From Jackrogersella multiformis (Eukaryota; Ascomycota; Sordariomycetes; Xylariales; Hypoxylaceae): a stretch of DNA of 64,000 bases. The stretch covers positions 186,001-250,000 of the forward strand of contig CADCXD010000009.1 of assembly GCA_902806575.1 (NCBI GenBank), read 5' to 3'. Every line of letters begins with the position of its first letter. The stretch's first letter is position 1. The notes beneath the pieces were generated by a model, which was not told the DNA's origin, ran no database searches, and saw only the letters and a program-made list of their open reading frames with translations. Below, piece by piece: positions 33,545-45,356 of the stretch. Position numbers and translations under genes: made by a program.

Positions 33545-36378
33545 TATGTAGAGATTTAAGATTTAAGAAAGTGGATAGATCATTAATTAATAAGTCCCTT
33601 GGTGATATGAGGTCTGGGGTTGACTTAGTAAGGTGTAAGATAGTGACATTGACAGAACGAGTTTGCGTCATGAAATTCAGGAATGTTTTTAATCGAAAAG
33701 TTCTAGAAATTCCGAGTACCTATCGAATTTACTTATTCTACTATATAGTACTTATCTAGGTAGGTATTGCATAAATGTGATAGATGGATCCATGCCCCAT
33801 TACTAATAGTAAGAAACTGCAGGTGAGTCCACTGTACCTATTCGGGTTTAGTAGAATATCTAGCTGGGTATCTAGCTACCTACGGAACTAAGAATATCAA
33901 TTCTGACCCTAGAGCTCTTGCTTAGCTGAAGTTAAAAAAAGACGGGGACCCTCCTGACAGTGGGGAGCTCTAAAATTGAATTTACCATAGTTCTTCATGC
34001 GAACACAAGTAACACGAGAGTTTTCTATGATCCGATAATTTGCTTCTATTACTGACTTAGTACTTGTCAAATGTGTTAGTTATATGGGTTGGATTTAGTT
34101 CTATCAGTTATACTTCGTCACAAGTTGACATTAATTTATTGCCGCCAAAAAAAACAAAAGAAACAAGAGGTTCTTAAGTAAGTGCTTTATTGTTTTTATT
34201 TTGTTGAATTTTTAATAATAGGTAGATAAGTTTATATGTCTAAGGTAAATCAGGGTCAATAATATCGGTAATATTGACATATCGGTGCTCACTTCGTAGC
34301 ACCATTCACACTGTATAAGCCCACCAGAACACTAGTGCATCGCTACGTGTGAATACCCACGACCTGGCATATGGGCACTGTCTTCGGGATATTACATGAT
34401 CCCTGACGTAGCTCCTGGGCACCTGCAACTTAGTGTAGTGTAGAGGTACCTGCACCTACCCACACTTCGTCACCGCAACCCGCAGCCCGCAACCTTGAAA
34501 CCCACGCGCTTATTCGATTTGCAGGTGGTTAATATTAGTACTTCTGTACTTCTGTACTCCTGTACTTCTCTATCTTCAACATCACTCTCCTGTTCCTCCT
34601 TTTTTACCACCTCATGTCCTTCTCTACCTCTCTCTACCTACCTTTTACCTCTACCTCTCGTTTCTTCTATTGTCCCTTCTTCCCGTCTGGTCCCGTCTCT
34701 GGTCCCGTTCCTATTATTTGTGAGACAATTCCAGACAATTCAGGAATCCGGTAACTAGTTTTCTCTAGGCGGGTTTTCCCAAGTCTCCAAATTCTCTGGA
34801 TCCAGATCCAGATTCCCGTCGGGGCTTCATTGTTTCTTCTTGGTCAGGACGCGTCGTTCGTTTCGTTCGTTCGTTCTTACACAACGGGCAAACCGCAAAC
34901 CGCAGCTGCACCTCCATTTGTTAACCTATACACTCATTTGGTCATCCATTTAGACATTCGCTGATTCGCATCACTGCTCTCGCTCTGCAACATATTCTTT
35001 TTTCCCCTCCTGTTTTTATTTTTATTTTTTTTAAATTATTCCTTCCGTATTCCTAAAATCGAGACAGACAATTCGCGACAATTCGAATTCCATCTCCTTC
35101 CCGTAGGAACTTTGTTTTGTTTAATTGTTTAATACATATTTACTCTCTTTTGCTAGTACTTCGTAATTCCGACGTCTTCGACAAGAACCATCTGCTTCGT
35201 ACTGGTTGAACGTTTGATCACCTAGGCATCAGGTACCTTTGATACCTCTTGGCGCGTTATTCGAAATTCGAAATTCGATATCCGACATTCGACATCCGGA
35301 ATTCGAAATTCGATTAAATTGCATAAAGACGGCGACCTTGATCGATTATCCTATACTGGATACCTAGGTACGTTAGATATATGTAATTCAAAGCTATCTG
35401 CACCTTCGTGCTACAGCTTGTACTACATTTACATATACATAGGTACTATTAAACCTTAAAACCGTACTACCTAATGTTTTTTTTTTCATTTGTGTTGTTT
35501 TACCTTTTACTTTATTTTTCGGTCGCCTGCGTCGCGTACCTAGGTATATCTTTAGTGCAACAATTGACAATTGTTTAGTTTAGTCCCGCTCCTCTTTCGC
35601 GTTTTCCGTTGCACCGTCACAACATCAATTCTCTTTTTCGACCGCGCACTGTACTTGGCTCCCCTGCCTACCTCCTAGGTACCGCACTCTGCACTGCACA
35701 TTGTTAATCAACTGCTACCAAAGTACCAACCTCCAAACCTCTGAAAACTCCGACCTAGCCTGGCGCGCGTTCTTGCAGCTGGAATTGCACCGGTCATAAA
35801 TCTCACCCATCTCACAAAATCTCACACCTCTAGTTGTGAAGAATTCCAGTGCATTCGAATTGAGCTAAGACCCCAACATCCCAAGACCCTGATCGAGCAC
35901 CGTCATCTCCGAGCTATTCACGAGGTACCTACCTATTCAATTTCAGGTTGACAGCAAATCATCGCAGAAATCAATTGCTGGCCATTCGTTGTTTCTCTGA
36001 TCATCTTACCGTTTTTCTGTCATCACCCAACTCATCCCGACGTAAACGTCAACGCCAAACAACGTGTCCGGGCATTGCCAAATCCACACCATACCGTTCG
36101 GATCTTCATTGGTGTGTTACTTTGCATGCTGGGCTTTGCTCTGCCACTCACTCACTAACGTTAATTAGGCGCCATCTCTTTGGTCGTTGGTCCAGGGGCA
36201 ACGCCTCGCTAGCTCCGGCCACGTCAAAAAAATAATTAATCCCTGGATTGATCGGTCGTTTTTAATTTTTTTGCGCTTTCCATCCGCGGATCTTTTGCGT
36301 CTTTATTAACCTACATGCCGCAACGTTAATCCAGGGGGAAATCGCCTTCTCCTTGGATCTGTTCAACTAGCAGTGACC
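33545..36378. other. 2.8-kb region upstream of apsA, probable long leader
   Basis: There is no convincing gene between cwc24 and the large gene. From about 34,450 the sequence is strongly C+T-rich on the plus strand (CTCTACCTCTCTCTACC, TTCGTTCGTTCGTTC near 34,857), a pattern common in fungal promoters and long 5' leaders. It contains exact TACCTAGGTA at 35361-35370 and 35537-35546, the ATTCGAA repeat, and several short upstream ATG frames between 35.9 and 36.3 kb. A spliced or long 5' UTR of apsA is my inference. Confidence 0.5.
35259..35314 (+). repeat. Imperfect GAAATTCGA / GACATTCGA repeat
   Basis: About six degenerate copies of a 7-9 bp unit (AATTCGA, CATTCGA, ATATCCGA, ACATCCGG) follow each other. 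ATTCGAAT-type units are self-complementary, so the tract is also palindrome-rich. It lies about 1.1 kb upstream of apsA. Confidence 0.65.
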
Positions 36379-39300
36379 ATGATGGCTTCCTACGGTGCTC
36401 GCGACAGGACCTCGTCGCCCGCGCCTGCCATCGAACCTCACCATGATCCTTTCGTGGCGGTCGCGTCTCACCCTAGTTCGAGCCATCATAGATTCTCCAA
36501 TTTCGACTCTCAGATCTTCGCACTCGGTCCTAATGCATCCCCATCCCAGGCGAAACGAGCATTGGAGGCTCATCTTGCCGAGACTGACCGAAGGATGGAA
36601 GAAGCCGGAAAGTTGGGTACTGCTTTGGTCCAGCAACGTAAGGAACTAAGCGACAGATTGAAGGAAGTCGAGATTCAGCAGACCGAAGGAGAGCTTTCTG
36701 ACGAGCTGCGTCAAAAACTGGTCGAGATTGAGAAGGACTACAACGATGTTGCCAGAGAAAGTGCACGGGCATTTTTGCCAAAGCAGAGAGTTCCTAGTAA
36801 TGAGGCTGCTGCTGGGTCGCCCTTTGTACCCGAAGGCAAAGGTGGCAGGGTAAGCTTCCCGAGACACCCTGATTGTAATGATATTTAGTGGGCTAACTAT
36901 TTTCTATAGCGTTCCGTGAGCCCTTCTAAGTTCGAAGCCCAAGCAACGGGATCTCCAACTAAGTTCAGTGTTCCCAACCGAAAAGTTCGCAACCAGCCGG
37001 GCAATAGAATCCACGACATCGAATTCGCGGCGGAAATCAGCACATCTTTAATCGCTCAAGTGCGCAACTTGCAGGGCCTACTTGCTGAGAAGGAAGAGGA
37101 ATTGAAGGAAATCAAGAACGAAAAGTCTAAACTCGAATATGAAGCCGAGGGTTTTCAACAACGGGTCAAGACCCTGGACGAGAGCGAACATCGCTATAAG
37201 GATGAGAACTGGAGTCTCGAGACTCAAGTCCACGACCTTTTGGCTAGAGAGAGAGAGGCACAAGATCGCGAAAAGAGATTGAACCAAGCCCTCAATGTGA
37301 TCCAGGCCGAGAAGACTTTCATACAGAGGGAGTTGGACGACGTGAAGTTGAGCCACTCTAAGCTGAGCGAAGAACATGCCACGATAATGAAGCATCACGA
37401 TATAGAACTCGGTACTGCGAAGCGAAGTATAGTCATCGCCGACTCCGAACGCACAGCCCTTCGTAGAAAGATCGAGGATCTGACAGGTCAGAATCAAGAA
37501 CTCGCTAAGGCTGTGTCGGCTTCGCAGAGAGCGAGAATAATCGAGCGTGAATCGATTCTTGGTATGAGCGATGAAGATTTCGAGACTGCCCACGACAAGA
37601 CAACACCCGAACACTCGCCTCCCCCTTCGCCCGTCAAAGGGACGCCACGACACCCCATGCTAGAATCGGAAACGCTGAAGACGTCGCTGGGACACGCTCA
37701 GCGTACAATCCAGGGTTTGAGGAACAATGTTCATCGAGAGAAGACCGAAAAGCTTGAGCTGAAGCGCATGCTCCAAGAAGCTCGTGATGAACTGGAGAAG
37801 ATAAGACATGATCCTGTACCCCAGACCAAACGCGCACGCAAACCCGAGCCTAGGGAGTTCAAGAAGCCACTGCGATTGCTCGGTGGCTTACGAACTGTAC
37901 GAAGCGAGGTTCTCTCGGAAGATTCTAATTGGGAAGACCAACCTGATTCTACTAGTCCGGCCCGTTCTTCACTTGCCTCGCGGGGATCCAGCAAGTTCGA
38001 GTCAGTATTAGAAGAGCCGTACCAGTCTACCGAGACGAGCGATGCAGCATTCGAAACTGCAAATGAGCCCGCGACAGAAACCGACGACTTCCATACGGGC
38101 GCCGAAGAATTCTCGAGTGATGAGGACGATGACGAGGATGAGGAGACTGAGACGGATAGCCCTTCAAAGCGCCGTACGCCTAAAAATAAGCCCTCTAACT
38201 TTGGTGCCCTAGTACGCAGTGAGTCGTTGCAAAGCACGGCGTCGACTGAGGACGAGGATGAGGATGACGATTATCCCTTCGACCACACCATGAGAACGCC
38301 AACCAAGTTGCCGCCCCTGCAGCCCAAATTCCCACTCCGGGTAAGTCGTGGTGCTTTCCGCCGTTCGAGGCAGCCTAGTGAGGAGCCTGCATTCCCGAGC
38401 AGTCCCCCAAGCATCGCAAGCAGTACAGCAGGTACACCTCAGCATATTCAAAGCTTGGCTGCCGAACTGGGCGACTTCGATGCTAGCGACAACGAATCGA
38501 CCCTATCAGCGACTCCTAGTAGTAGGAGGTCCTACAGAGGCCGAACGATGTCGCCTCCGCCTCCAGTTCCACCACTACCTAGGGTGATCATGGTTGATAG
38601 TGGTACAATGACAGATGATATCAATACCAACAGGCCAATGTCTCTAGATACTGTCGTAAGCCGATTTTCCGCGTCGTCGTATGATATGGACGATAAACTT
38701 GCCAAGTTCCCTTCTCCTCCCACGTCGCCGCCAAAGAAGGACTCTGGTCTTGGCCCCGTACTCGAATTTTCAAATGTCCATCGGGGTGTCGAATCCCTTC
38801 CCGAATCAGACGCTCACGCAGCTGAGCTCGCAGCTCTGCAGGCCGAACACGAGAGGACACTGAAGGAAATCAGCGATGAGAAGGCAGCCGCGTACACTGC
38901 TGCTTTGGAGGAGCTGAAGAGCCAACACTTGGAGCAGCTGAACAAAGTACAGGCTGAGGCTCATCTGGCCCACACGAACGAGCTTGAAACCCTGAAATCA
39001 AGTCATGCTGGTGAAGTTAGCAAATCCGTCATCGATGTTCAGGCTGCGCATACACAGGAGCTGGAGACCTTAAGATCAGTTCATGCGAATGAAGTCAGCA
39101 CGGCTGTTTCTAACGCCCAGAGGGTCTACGCGCAAGAACTTGAAGCCCTGAAATCAGCTCATGTCGAAGAGATGAATAAGGTACTTGGTGAAGCCCGCGC
39201 GGCTCACGCACGGGAGCTCGAAGACCTTCGATCAAGTTACGCCTCCCAGGCTTCGAAGGCGGCTGCCGAGGTCCAGGCAGTTCATGCTCAAGAGCTAGAT

Positions 39301-42300
39301 GCCTTGAAAGCCTCCTTCGCCGAGCAGATGTCCCAGATCGACTTCGAAAGAAAGGATGCTCATGATGCCGAATTGGAGGCTCTCAAATCTTCACACGTGG
39401 AGCAAATCACGATGCGAGAATCGGAGATCATGGCTACACATGCTACCGAGTTAGGAAGCCTAGAGAGGAAGCATGCGGACGAGTTGAATGATGTCAAGAA
39501 TGATAGTGATGCTCGCTTCGCCGCGGAAACCGCCGCTTTAGTTGCTGCCCATTCCAGCCAGATCAACCAACTAAAGACTGAGATGTTCAATACTCATGCT
39601 GACCAGGTCCAATCCCTTCAGGCCGATTACGCCGAGCAGCTTAGCAAAGCGAGACAGATGTCTGATTCGGCTCACTCAGAGGAACTCGACGCGCTGAAAG
39701 CAGCTCACTCGCAGCAAGTTGAGGAAGTCAAGAACAATTTGGTGGCAGCACATACTGCAGAGTTGGATTCTATCAAGACATCTCACGCCAAGCATATAGA
39801 AGGCTTGAGAAAAGAAAACAACGCTCTACACGCCGCAGAAATTGCCGCCCTTATCGCGTCTCACGGCAAGCAAATCGATTCTGTCAAAGCCGAGAGCCAG
39901 GCAACTTTAGCAAAGGAACTCGCTGCTCTGAAGGAGGCCCATGCGCAGGAGATTGACACGCTGAATAGCCAGCACGCTGCAACTCGCGCTCAAGAACTAG
40001 ACACGTTCAAGGCGGCTATTGATAAGCAAATTGAGTCCTCTAAGACTGAAGGCGATGCCGCCCACACTCATCAGATCGAAGCCCTCAATGCTGCCCACTT
40101 AGAGGTTCTGGAAGCTCAAAAGCGTGATAGCGAGAAATCGCAGTCACAAGCCCTAGAGTCACTCAAAGCTACACACGAGAGAAATATCGAGGCCTTGAAG
40201 AGTGAGCATGCTACCGCGAGGTCGAAAGAATTGGATGACATTTCTTCTTCTCATCTCAAGGAATTAGAGGCCTTGAGGCAAGAGTATTTGTCTTCTAAGG
40301 CTCAAGTTTTGGCAGATCTTACTACCACCCATTCGCAGCAGCTTGAAGATATTCGACAGGGCCACTCGAACGAATTGGCGGGTTTGAGCTCAGACCATGA
40401 GTCAGCTAAGGCTAAACTGGTAGAAGAACTCACGACCTCTCATTCACAAGAGCTCGAAGCTATCCGTCGGGATCTCGAGGCGTCAAAGACAGCTGATATA
40501 GCTGCATTGAGTGCGACCCATGTAAGAGATCTGGACACGCTTAAAGCGGAGCATGTAGCAGCAGAGTCGCAAAGGCTACAAGAGCTAGCAGAAGCCCACT
40601 CTCGAGCGCTGGAAAGCCTCTCAGTTGAGCATGAAGCGATTCAGACACGGAAGTTGCAAGAGTTGACAAATAGTCACTCCCATGCACTGCAAAGCCTTCG
40701 ACAAGAAAGTGACGCCACTAAATCCGAGGCTCTCGCAGCATTAACAACGGCACATTCGAAGGAGTTGGCTCAGTTCAAGAGTGACGCTGATGCAGCTCTC
40801 GCCAGAGAACTTGAAGCCCTCCAAGCTGACCATGCAAGCGTTCTTGAGCTGCACGAGAGAGACAGCTCCGCAGAGAAGGATAGACTTCTAGCTGGCCACG
40901 CTCTAGAGCTCGAAGCTCTTCGGAAATCTTTGGAAGTTGCAGCGCCTGCTCTTGGCTTCTCTCCGATGACATCAACCGAAACTGAACCAGTTGAAGCACC
41001 CGATCTAAGAAGTCCTAGACGAGAGGCATTCATCATCCCACGCGATGATCGCCTTCCACAAACTCCACGCTCCGCATTTGGGCTATTCGGACGAAAGGGC
41101 GACAGGGCTGCCACGCCAGAGATTGCCGAAGACGATACTCGTCAATCTCTAAATGCTACTCCTGGTCCCGAGACGCCAGAGTCGCAACGTCCGTTCAAGG
41201 AGATGTCGACTAACACAAACGTTCGTCTACCGCAAAGGACAGCAATCCCTACCTTGGACCAGAGTTCGCAGACCGCCCTAACTTTGGACGGGCTAGACCG
41301 ACTACTGAAGCAGCAGAGCCCGGTGTCTCAAGATTCGTTCACAATTACCACCGCCCGAGGTGAAGTCACAGTGACACCTTTCGACGAAGCACGAGCAAGG
41401 CAAAGAGCAGGTGAGGGTAGCGCTGTTTCCGCTCCTGAGCCGGTTCCTCCGCGACGACCAGGCAGCTCGGCTAGTGCTCGAGGCTCTACGAACAGACCAC
41501 CTTTGCCTCCCAACCATCGGGAGGTAATCGAAGCTGCACGCACGAACTCGTCCGGCGATGGGAAGGGGACAATGGGCCCCCCGCTGCTCCCTGCGTCAGC
41601 CTTTAAACCCCCAGTTTCAAGACCGGAGACCCCAAGTAACAAACGCCCTATGTCCCCGACTTCAATCAGAGGTACGCCAACGCCGCGAGCCGGTAGAACT
41701 TCAATGCCGGGTTCTCTAGATGTTCATTCACCGTCAAGGCTGCCCCCTCGTAGCCGACAATCATCTGTATCATCTTTTGCATCCGAGATCGACACGAGGT
41801 TCAATATTCGCAACGAGATGGGTATAAATCCCGCAGCTTTCGGCCCTAACACCGACCCGCGAATGATCCAGGCCATTACTCAGACCATGATCGGTGAATA
41901 TCTCTGGAAATATACTCGCAAGACTGGTCGTGGAGAAATGTCCGAGAATAGACATAGGCGGTATTTCTGGGTGCATCCCTACACTAGAACACTGTACTGG
42001 AGTGATCGTGACCCGTCTAGTGCTGGCCGGGCCGAATTGAAGGCCAAAAGTATTCCTATCGAGGCTGTACGCATAGTGGGCGACGACAACCCTATGCCCC
42101 CCGGGCTTCACAGGAAGAGTCTCATCATCGTCTCTCCCGGTCGAACGGTCAAGTTCACTTGCACAACTGGCCAGCGACACGAGACTTGGTTCAACGCACT
42201 ATCGTACCTCTTGCTTCGAACTGGTGAGGAACACCAGACGGATGTCGAGGAGGTGGCTGGTCAAATCACCCAAGAAGATGTTGACGAGTTCAACCCTTCA

Positions 42301-42844
42301 ATGAGCCGACGGCCAGCGAACGGGACCCGGGTTCGAGCACCGCCATCATTATCCTCGTACAACTCCAGGACCACTCGTAACGATTACTCGCCCAACGTGG
42401 AAATATCAATGAACATACCGACACTGACTCCGACTCGTGAAAGAGACTCTATGCGCAGCGGTACTTTGGGCAGATTGAGCGGCTACTGGAAGGCGAGCTC
42501 TATAAACAGCACCTTCAGTAGCTTAAGGAGCAGAACTCATATTCCTCTTCAAGATAGCGCCATCTACGAAGCTAGCGAAGTACCCGACAGTGCCGAGGAT
42601 CTGAGGCAAATAATAGAGCAGCAAGACATGGCTTCTGACAGAATGGAGAACGTCAGGGCCTGTTGTGATGGTAAGTTTAACCGAAGCCATTCTCAACTGG
42701 ACACATATTAACTCGAGCATAGGGAAACACGATGTTGGGACATTGAGTCGCAACAAGCGCGGTCGCATCTCTACGCACTCGCATCCCGGGCCGTCAACGA
42801 CGCCCACGCCACCTCCTAAGAGTACCAAGCGGACTCATGCATGA
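36379..42844 (+). CDS. apsA: ApsA/Num1 cortical anchor with C-terminal PH domain
   Basis: The cortical protein that captures dynein and nuclei (A. nidulans ApsA, yeast Num1, S. pombe Mcp5); it binds plasma membrane through its PH domain. Three exons: 36379-36849, 36910-42670, 42723-42844; introns GTAAGC...TAG and GTAAGT...TAG; 2117 residues. A disordered start is followed by coiled coil (about 35-300), where SPTKFSVPNRKVRNQPGNRI and DIEFAAEISTSLIAQVRNLQ are the conserved Num1 block. An acidic disordered region follows (about 300-780), then a long coiled coil with repeats (about 785-1500), a Pro/Ser-rich region, and the PH domain (about 1817-1927; GEYLWKYTRK to WFNALSYLLL). The last exon restores CCDGKHDVGTLSR. 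I start at the first of two adjacent ATGs. Confidence 0.95.
38968..39435 (+). repeat. Six 78-bp (26-residue) repeats inside apsA
   Basis: Six consecutive 26-residue units begin AHTNELETLKSSH, AHTQELETLRSVH, VYAQELEALKSAH, AHARELEDLRSSY, VHAQELDALKASF and AHDAELEALKSSH. At the DNA level the period is exactly 78 bp, but the units are diverged. Related AHxxELxxL phrases at less regular spacing continue to about 40,930. They form coiled coil. Confidence 0.85.
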
Positions 42845-43703
42845 TCGCTTAACTTGATATATCCTAATTGAGGCCTCATCAGACATCGAGCTACTTGCGT
42901 CTTCCTATTCTAGTCGATCGCTCACTATACCATTTAGACCGTCACCCCTACCCTCTTTCTGCTACGAAGACCAATCATGGATTCTTACGACGCTTACGAC
43001 CATCGCACCATTTTTCTTTTTTCACTATTCACGTTTTCTAATTCGCCTCCATCCGCAGTCTTATTCTGCACCAATCTGTTTTGATTGGAACTACGGTTGC
43101 ATTCGTTGCGTTAAAGCTGTGCCAACATACCCGAACCTATTTTTTTCTCGGGATCATTCTGGAGTTAGAGGAGAACAGGGGACCGTCACACACATCAGCA
43201 AGCTACTCGGATATGGGTATTCCACATGATTCGCGAACCCATAGGGTGGAAGTTGAGGAGTTAGTTCAATGCTTGCGGGATGCAAGGCTCAAGCTATAGG
43301 AGGTGTGGTTCCTTCACCTGGTGTAAGGTCTATTACGTGGCCTGAGTTTCGCGTTGCATGGCTGCTCTTTTATCTTGAATGTTCTAGTGCGGATTGGTAA
43401 AGGGGGGAGGCATCACTGTATGTTGTCCTTGTTAGAGTATTGGCAGAGATAAAACTGTTGAATGAGATTGTTTTTTTATAAACCCGTGGCAAACCTAAAA
43501 TGCTTCATACTATAACGTAGCCCATCTACTCTTAAGGTAAGACTAGGAAGTTAAATCGTGGCCTTTTCTCTGGATATTGTGGGTGATGTTGCTGAAGCTA
43601 TCGTCTCACATACGCCGCACTCATATCGACAGTGCTCCCGTTATTAACATTGCTATTTATGGTAGCTCGGATTAGTTAAATAGAGCTGGCTGTAATGCTA
43701 ATT

Positions 43704-43758
43704 CCGTTAAATCTTATGTATATTTTAAAGGATCCGTTATTTTGAACGGATTTAACGG
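43704..43758. repeat. Nested inverted repeat with CCGTTAAAT arms
   Basis: CCGTTAAAT at 43704-43712 pairs with ATTTAACGG at 43750-43758. Between them, ATCCGTT at 43732-43738 pairs perfectly with AACGGAT at 43745-43751 around a 6-bp loop. It could be a regulatory dyad, a small foldback element or chance. Confidence 0.5.
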
Positions 43759-44007
43759 TTTCGTATACCTGGGCGCGTTATAGCGATATTACGTTAGGTG
43801 TCAGAATCGGGTCTCGCTCTTCGGAGATATGCAGTCGAGTATGTATGTCCCACCTCAACATCTAATAGTCAAAGCCACAAACGTCATTGACGGAGAGTAC
43901 AGATACTTACCTACCAGGTAAGTACCTTGGCAGGTAGTATGTTGGTGCAGCTCTACTAGAGCGGCACGGAGAGAGGTCGCAGGGTACCTAGGTAGCTTCA
44001 ACTCGTC

Positions 44008-44015
44008 TATAAAAG
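44008..44015 (+). promoter_or_regulatory. TATA box of the SDR locus
   Basis: TATAAAAG lies 124 bp upstream of the ATG at 44139, a normal distance for a fungal TATA promoter. It suggests that the locus was once, or still is, transcribed. Confidence 0.55.
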
Positions 44016-44138
44016 GGGGTTTCTCGCCATTGTCTACAAGCTTTTTGATATCACATTATACAACTTCTGGATATACACCCGAGATCTCACAGACTTCGAT
44101 TATTCAGGTCATATATTATCACTTCTTACTCACTCACA

Positions 44139-44984
44139 ATGGCATCGGGTAAGAAGATCGTCTTGGTCACGGGCGGTACGACGACTCCTATTCCACCCCT
44201 CAGCGGAAATGTTAACACTGACCTCCTTCACCAGGCGAGACCGGCCTCGGCTGCCAAGTCCTATCGGCGGGCGAGGACGCCATCGCCAAGCTCCAACAGG
44301 AAACCCCTTCTCCGCCCCCTTCTTTGCTCAGCACCGTGCAGATCGAGCTCGGCTCCGACTCGTCCCTCGAGCAGGCCATCGAGACGCTGAGCGCGCGCCA
44401 CAGCCGCCTGGACGTGATGGTCAACAACGCGGGCGCCAACTTCGACACGCAGGTGAGCGCGGGCCGCATGACGCTGCGCGCGGCCTGCAACGCGACCTGG
44501 GACACCAACGTCTCGGGGGCGCACGTGCTGACGACGCTCGCGGCGCCTCTACTCCTGCGCAGCGTGGACCCGCGCCTGCTCTTCGTGACCGCGTCTCCAA
44601 GGCCGGGTTCAACATGCTCATGCGGATGTGGCACAAGGAGCTGCACAACGACGGCGTCAAGGTCTGGTGCATCGCCCCGGGCTTCCTGGCGACGGGGCTG
44701 GCCGGCGTGGGGGCGGAGAGGCTTAGGGAGATGGGTTTTTCTTTCCCCTTTTTTATTTTTTCTATTTCCCTATATTTCTTTATATTCTTTCTATTCTATG
44801 TTTTATTTACTGTGATTTTATTGTCTTCTACCTACTGTGGGAAACATTGTTACTAATATTTGATTACTAGATTGGTGCTATAGACCCGGCTGTGGGTGGG
44901 CAGTTTGCTAGAGAGGTAGTGGAAGGGAAGAGGGACCATGATGTTGGGAAGGTCGTCAGGCAGACGGAGATCCAACCTTGGTAG
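44139..44984 (+). pseudogene. Short-chain dehydrogenase, multiply damaged
   Basis: A carbonyl-reductase-like SDR with the NAD(P)-binding motif TG-GETGLG, restored by removing an intron at 44176-44234 (GTACGA donor, CAG). Clear family blocks follow: LDVMVNNAGANFD, NVSGAHVLTTLAAPLLL, DPRLLFVTA, then (in another frame) SKAGFNMLMRMWH, GVKVWCIAPGFLATGL, and near the end DPAVGGQFAREVVEGKRDHD with the terminal QPW. Three lesions are visible. About 20 residues are missing right after GLG, removing the second beta strand. At about 44590 the frame shifts and the segment with the catalytic Ser and YxxxK is lost. At about 44735 a roughly 130-bp pyrimidine-rich run separates the last block, whose frame fits no simple splice. 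It cannot encode an active enzyme. Confidence 0.82.
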
Positions 44985-45356
44985 ATGGTAGGCTTGAATA
45001 CCCAGTCCTAAGTAAGTACGTACCCTGGTATACTTAAAAATCATAGAGATATCATCGAACCATAGCTATTTGTCGGCTTATGGAAGCGTTCTTCCTTCTT
45101 AACAGTTTCGATATTGTTCATACAATGATCATAAGAGCTATGCTTTGTTTCCATTGATCACCCCACAAAGAAGTCTCCTAATACATTGTTCTAGAAACAG
45201 CCCATTGTTTCTGACCTTTACAGCCGTTTAAACAATGGCACTGTGCCTATTGTATAAATAAACTACCGGTCCCTATAATCCCCTCTGCTCTAGTCATAGG
45301 TATTACCCTCTCGTCATATCGTAACATCGAGTCCAGGTAAGTATCCATTAGCAGAA
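44985..45356. other. Intergenic, nothing recognised
   Basis: The 372 bp contain no gene. A repeated CATTGTTTC/CATTGTTC pattern near 45,110-45,210 is the only irregularity. The promoter of the cysteine-rich gene should be here. Confidence 0.5.

Larger units (their letters stand above)
42845..44138. other. apsA 3' region and SDR promoter
   Basis: The first few hundred bases are probably apsA 3' UTR; a 72-residue frame at 43081-43299 has no coding look. The rest contains an inverted-repeat element at 43704-43758, a TACCTAGGTA at 43985-43994, and a TATA box before the SDR locus. Confidence 0.55.

Noticed and set aside
43081..43299. 72-residue plus-strand frame after apsA
   Set aside because: It begins at a non-ATG codon, lies in the probable 3' UTR and has no family resemblance.
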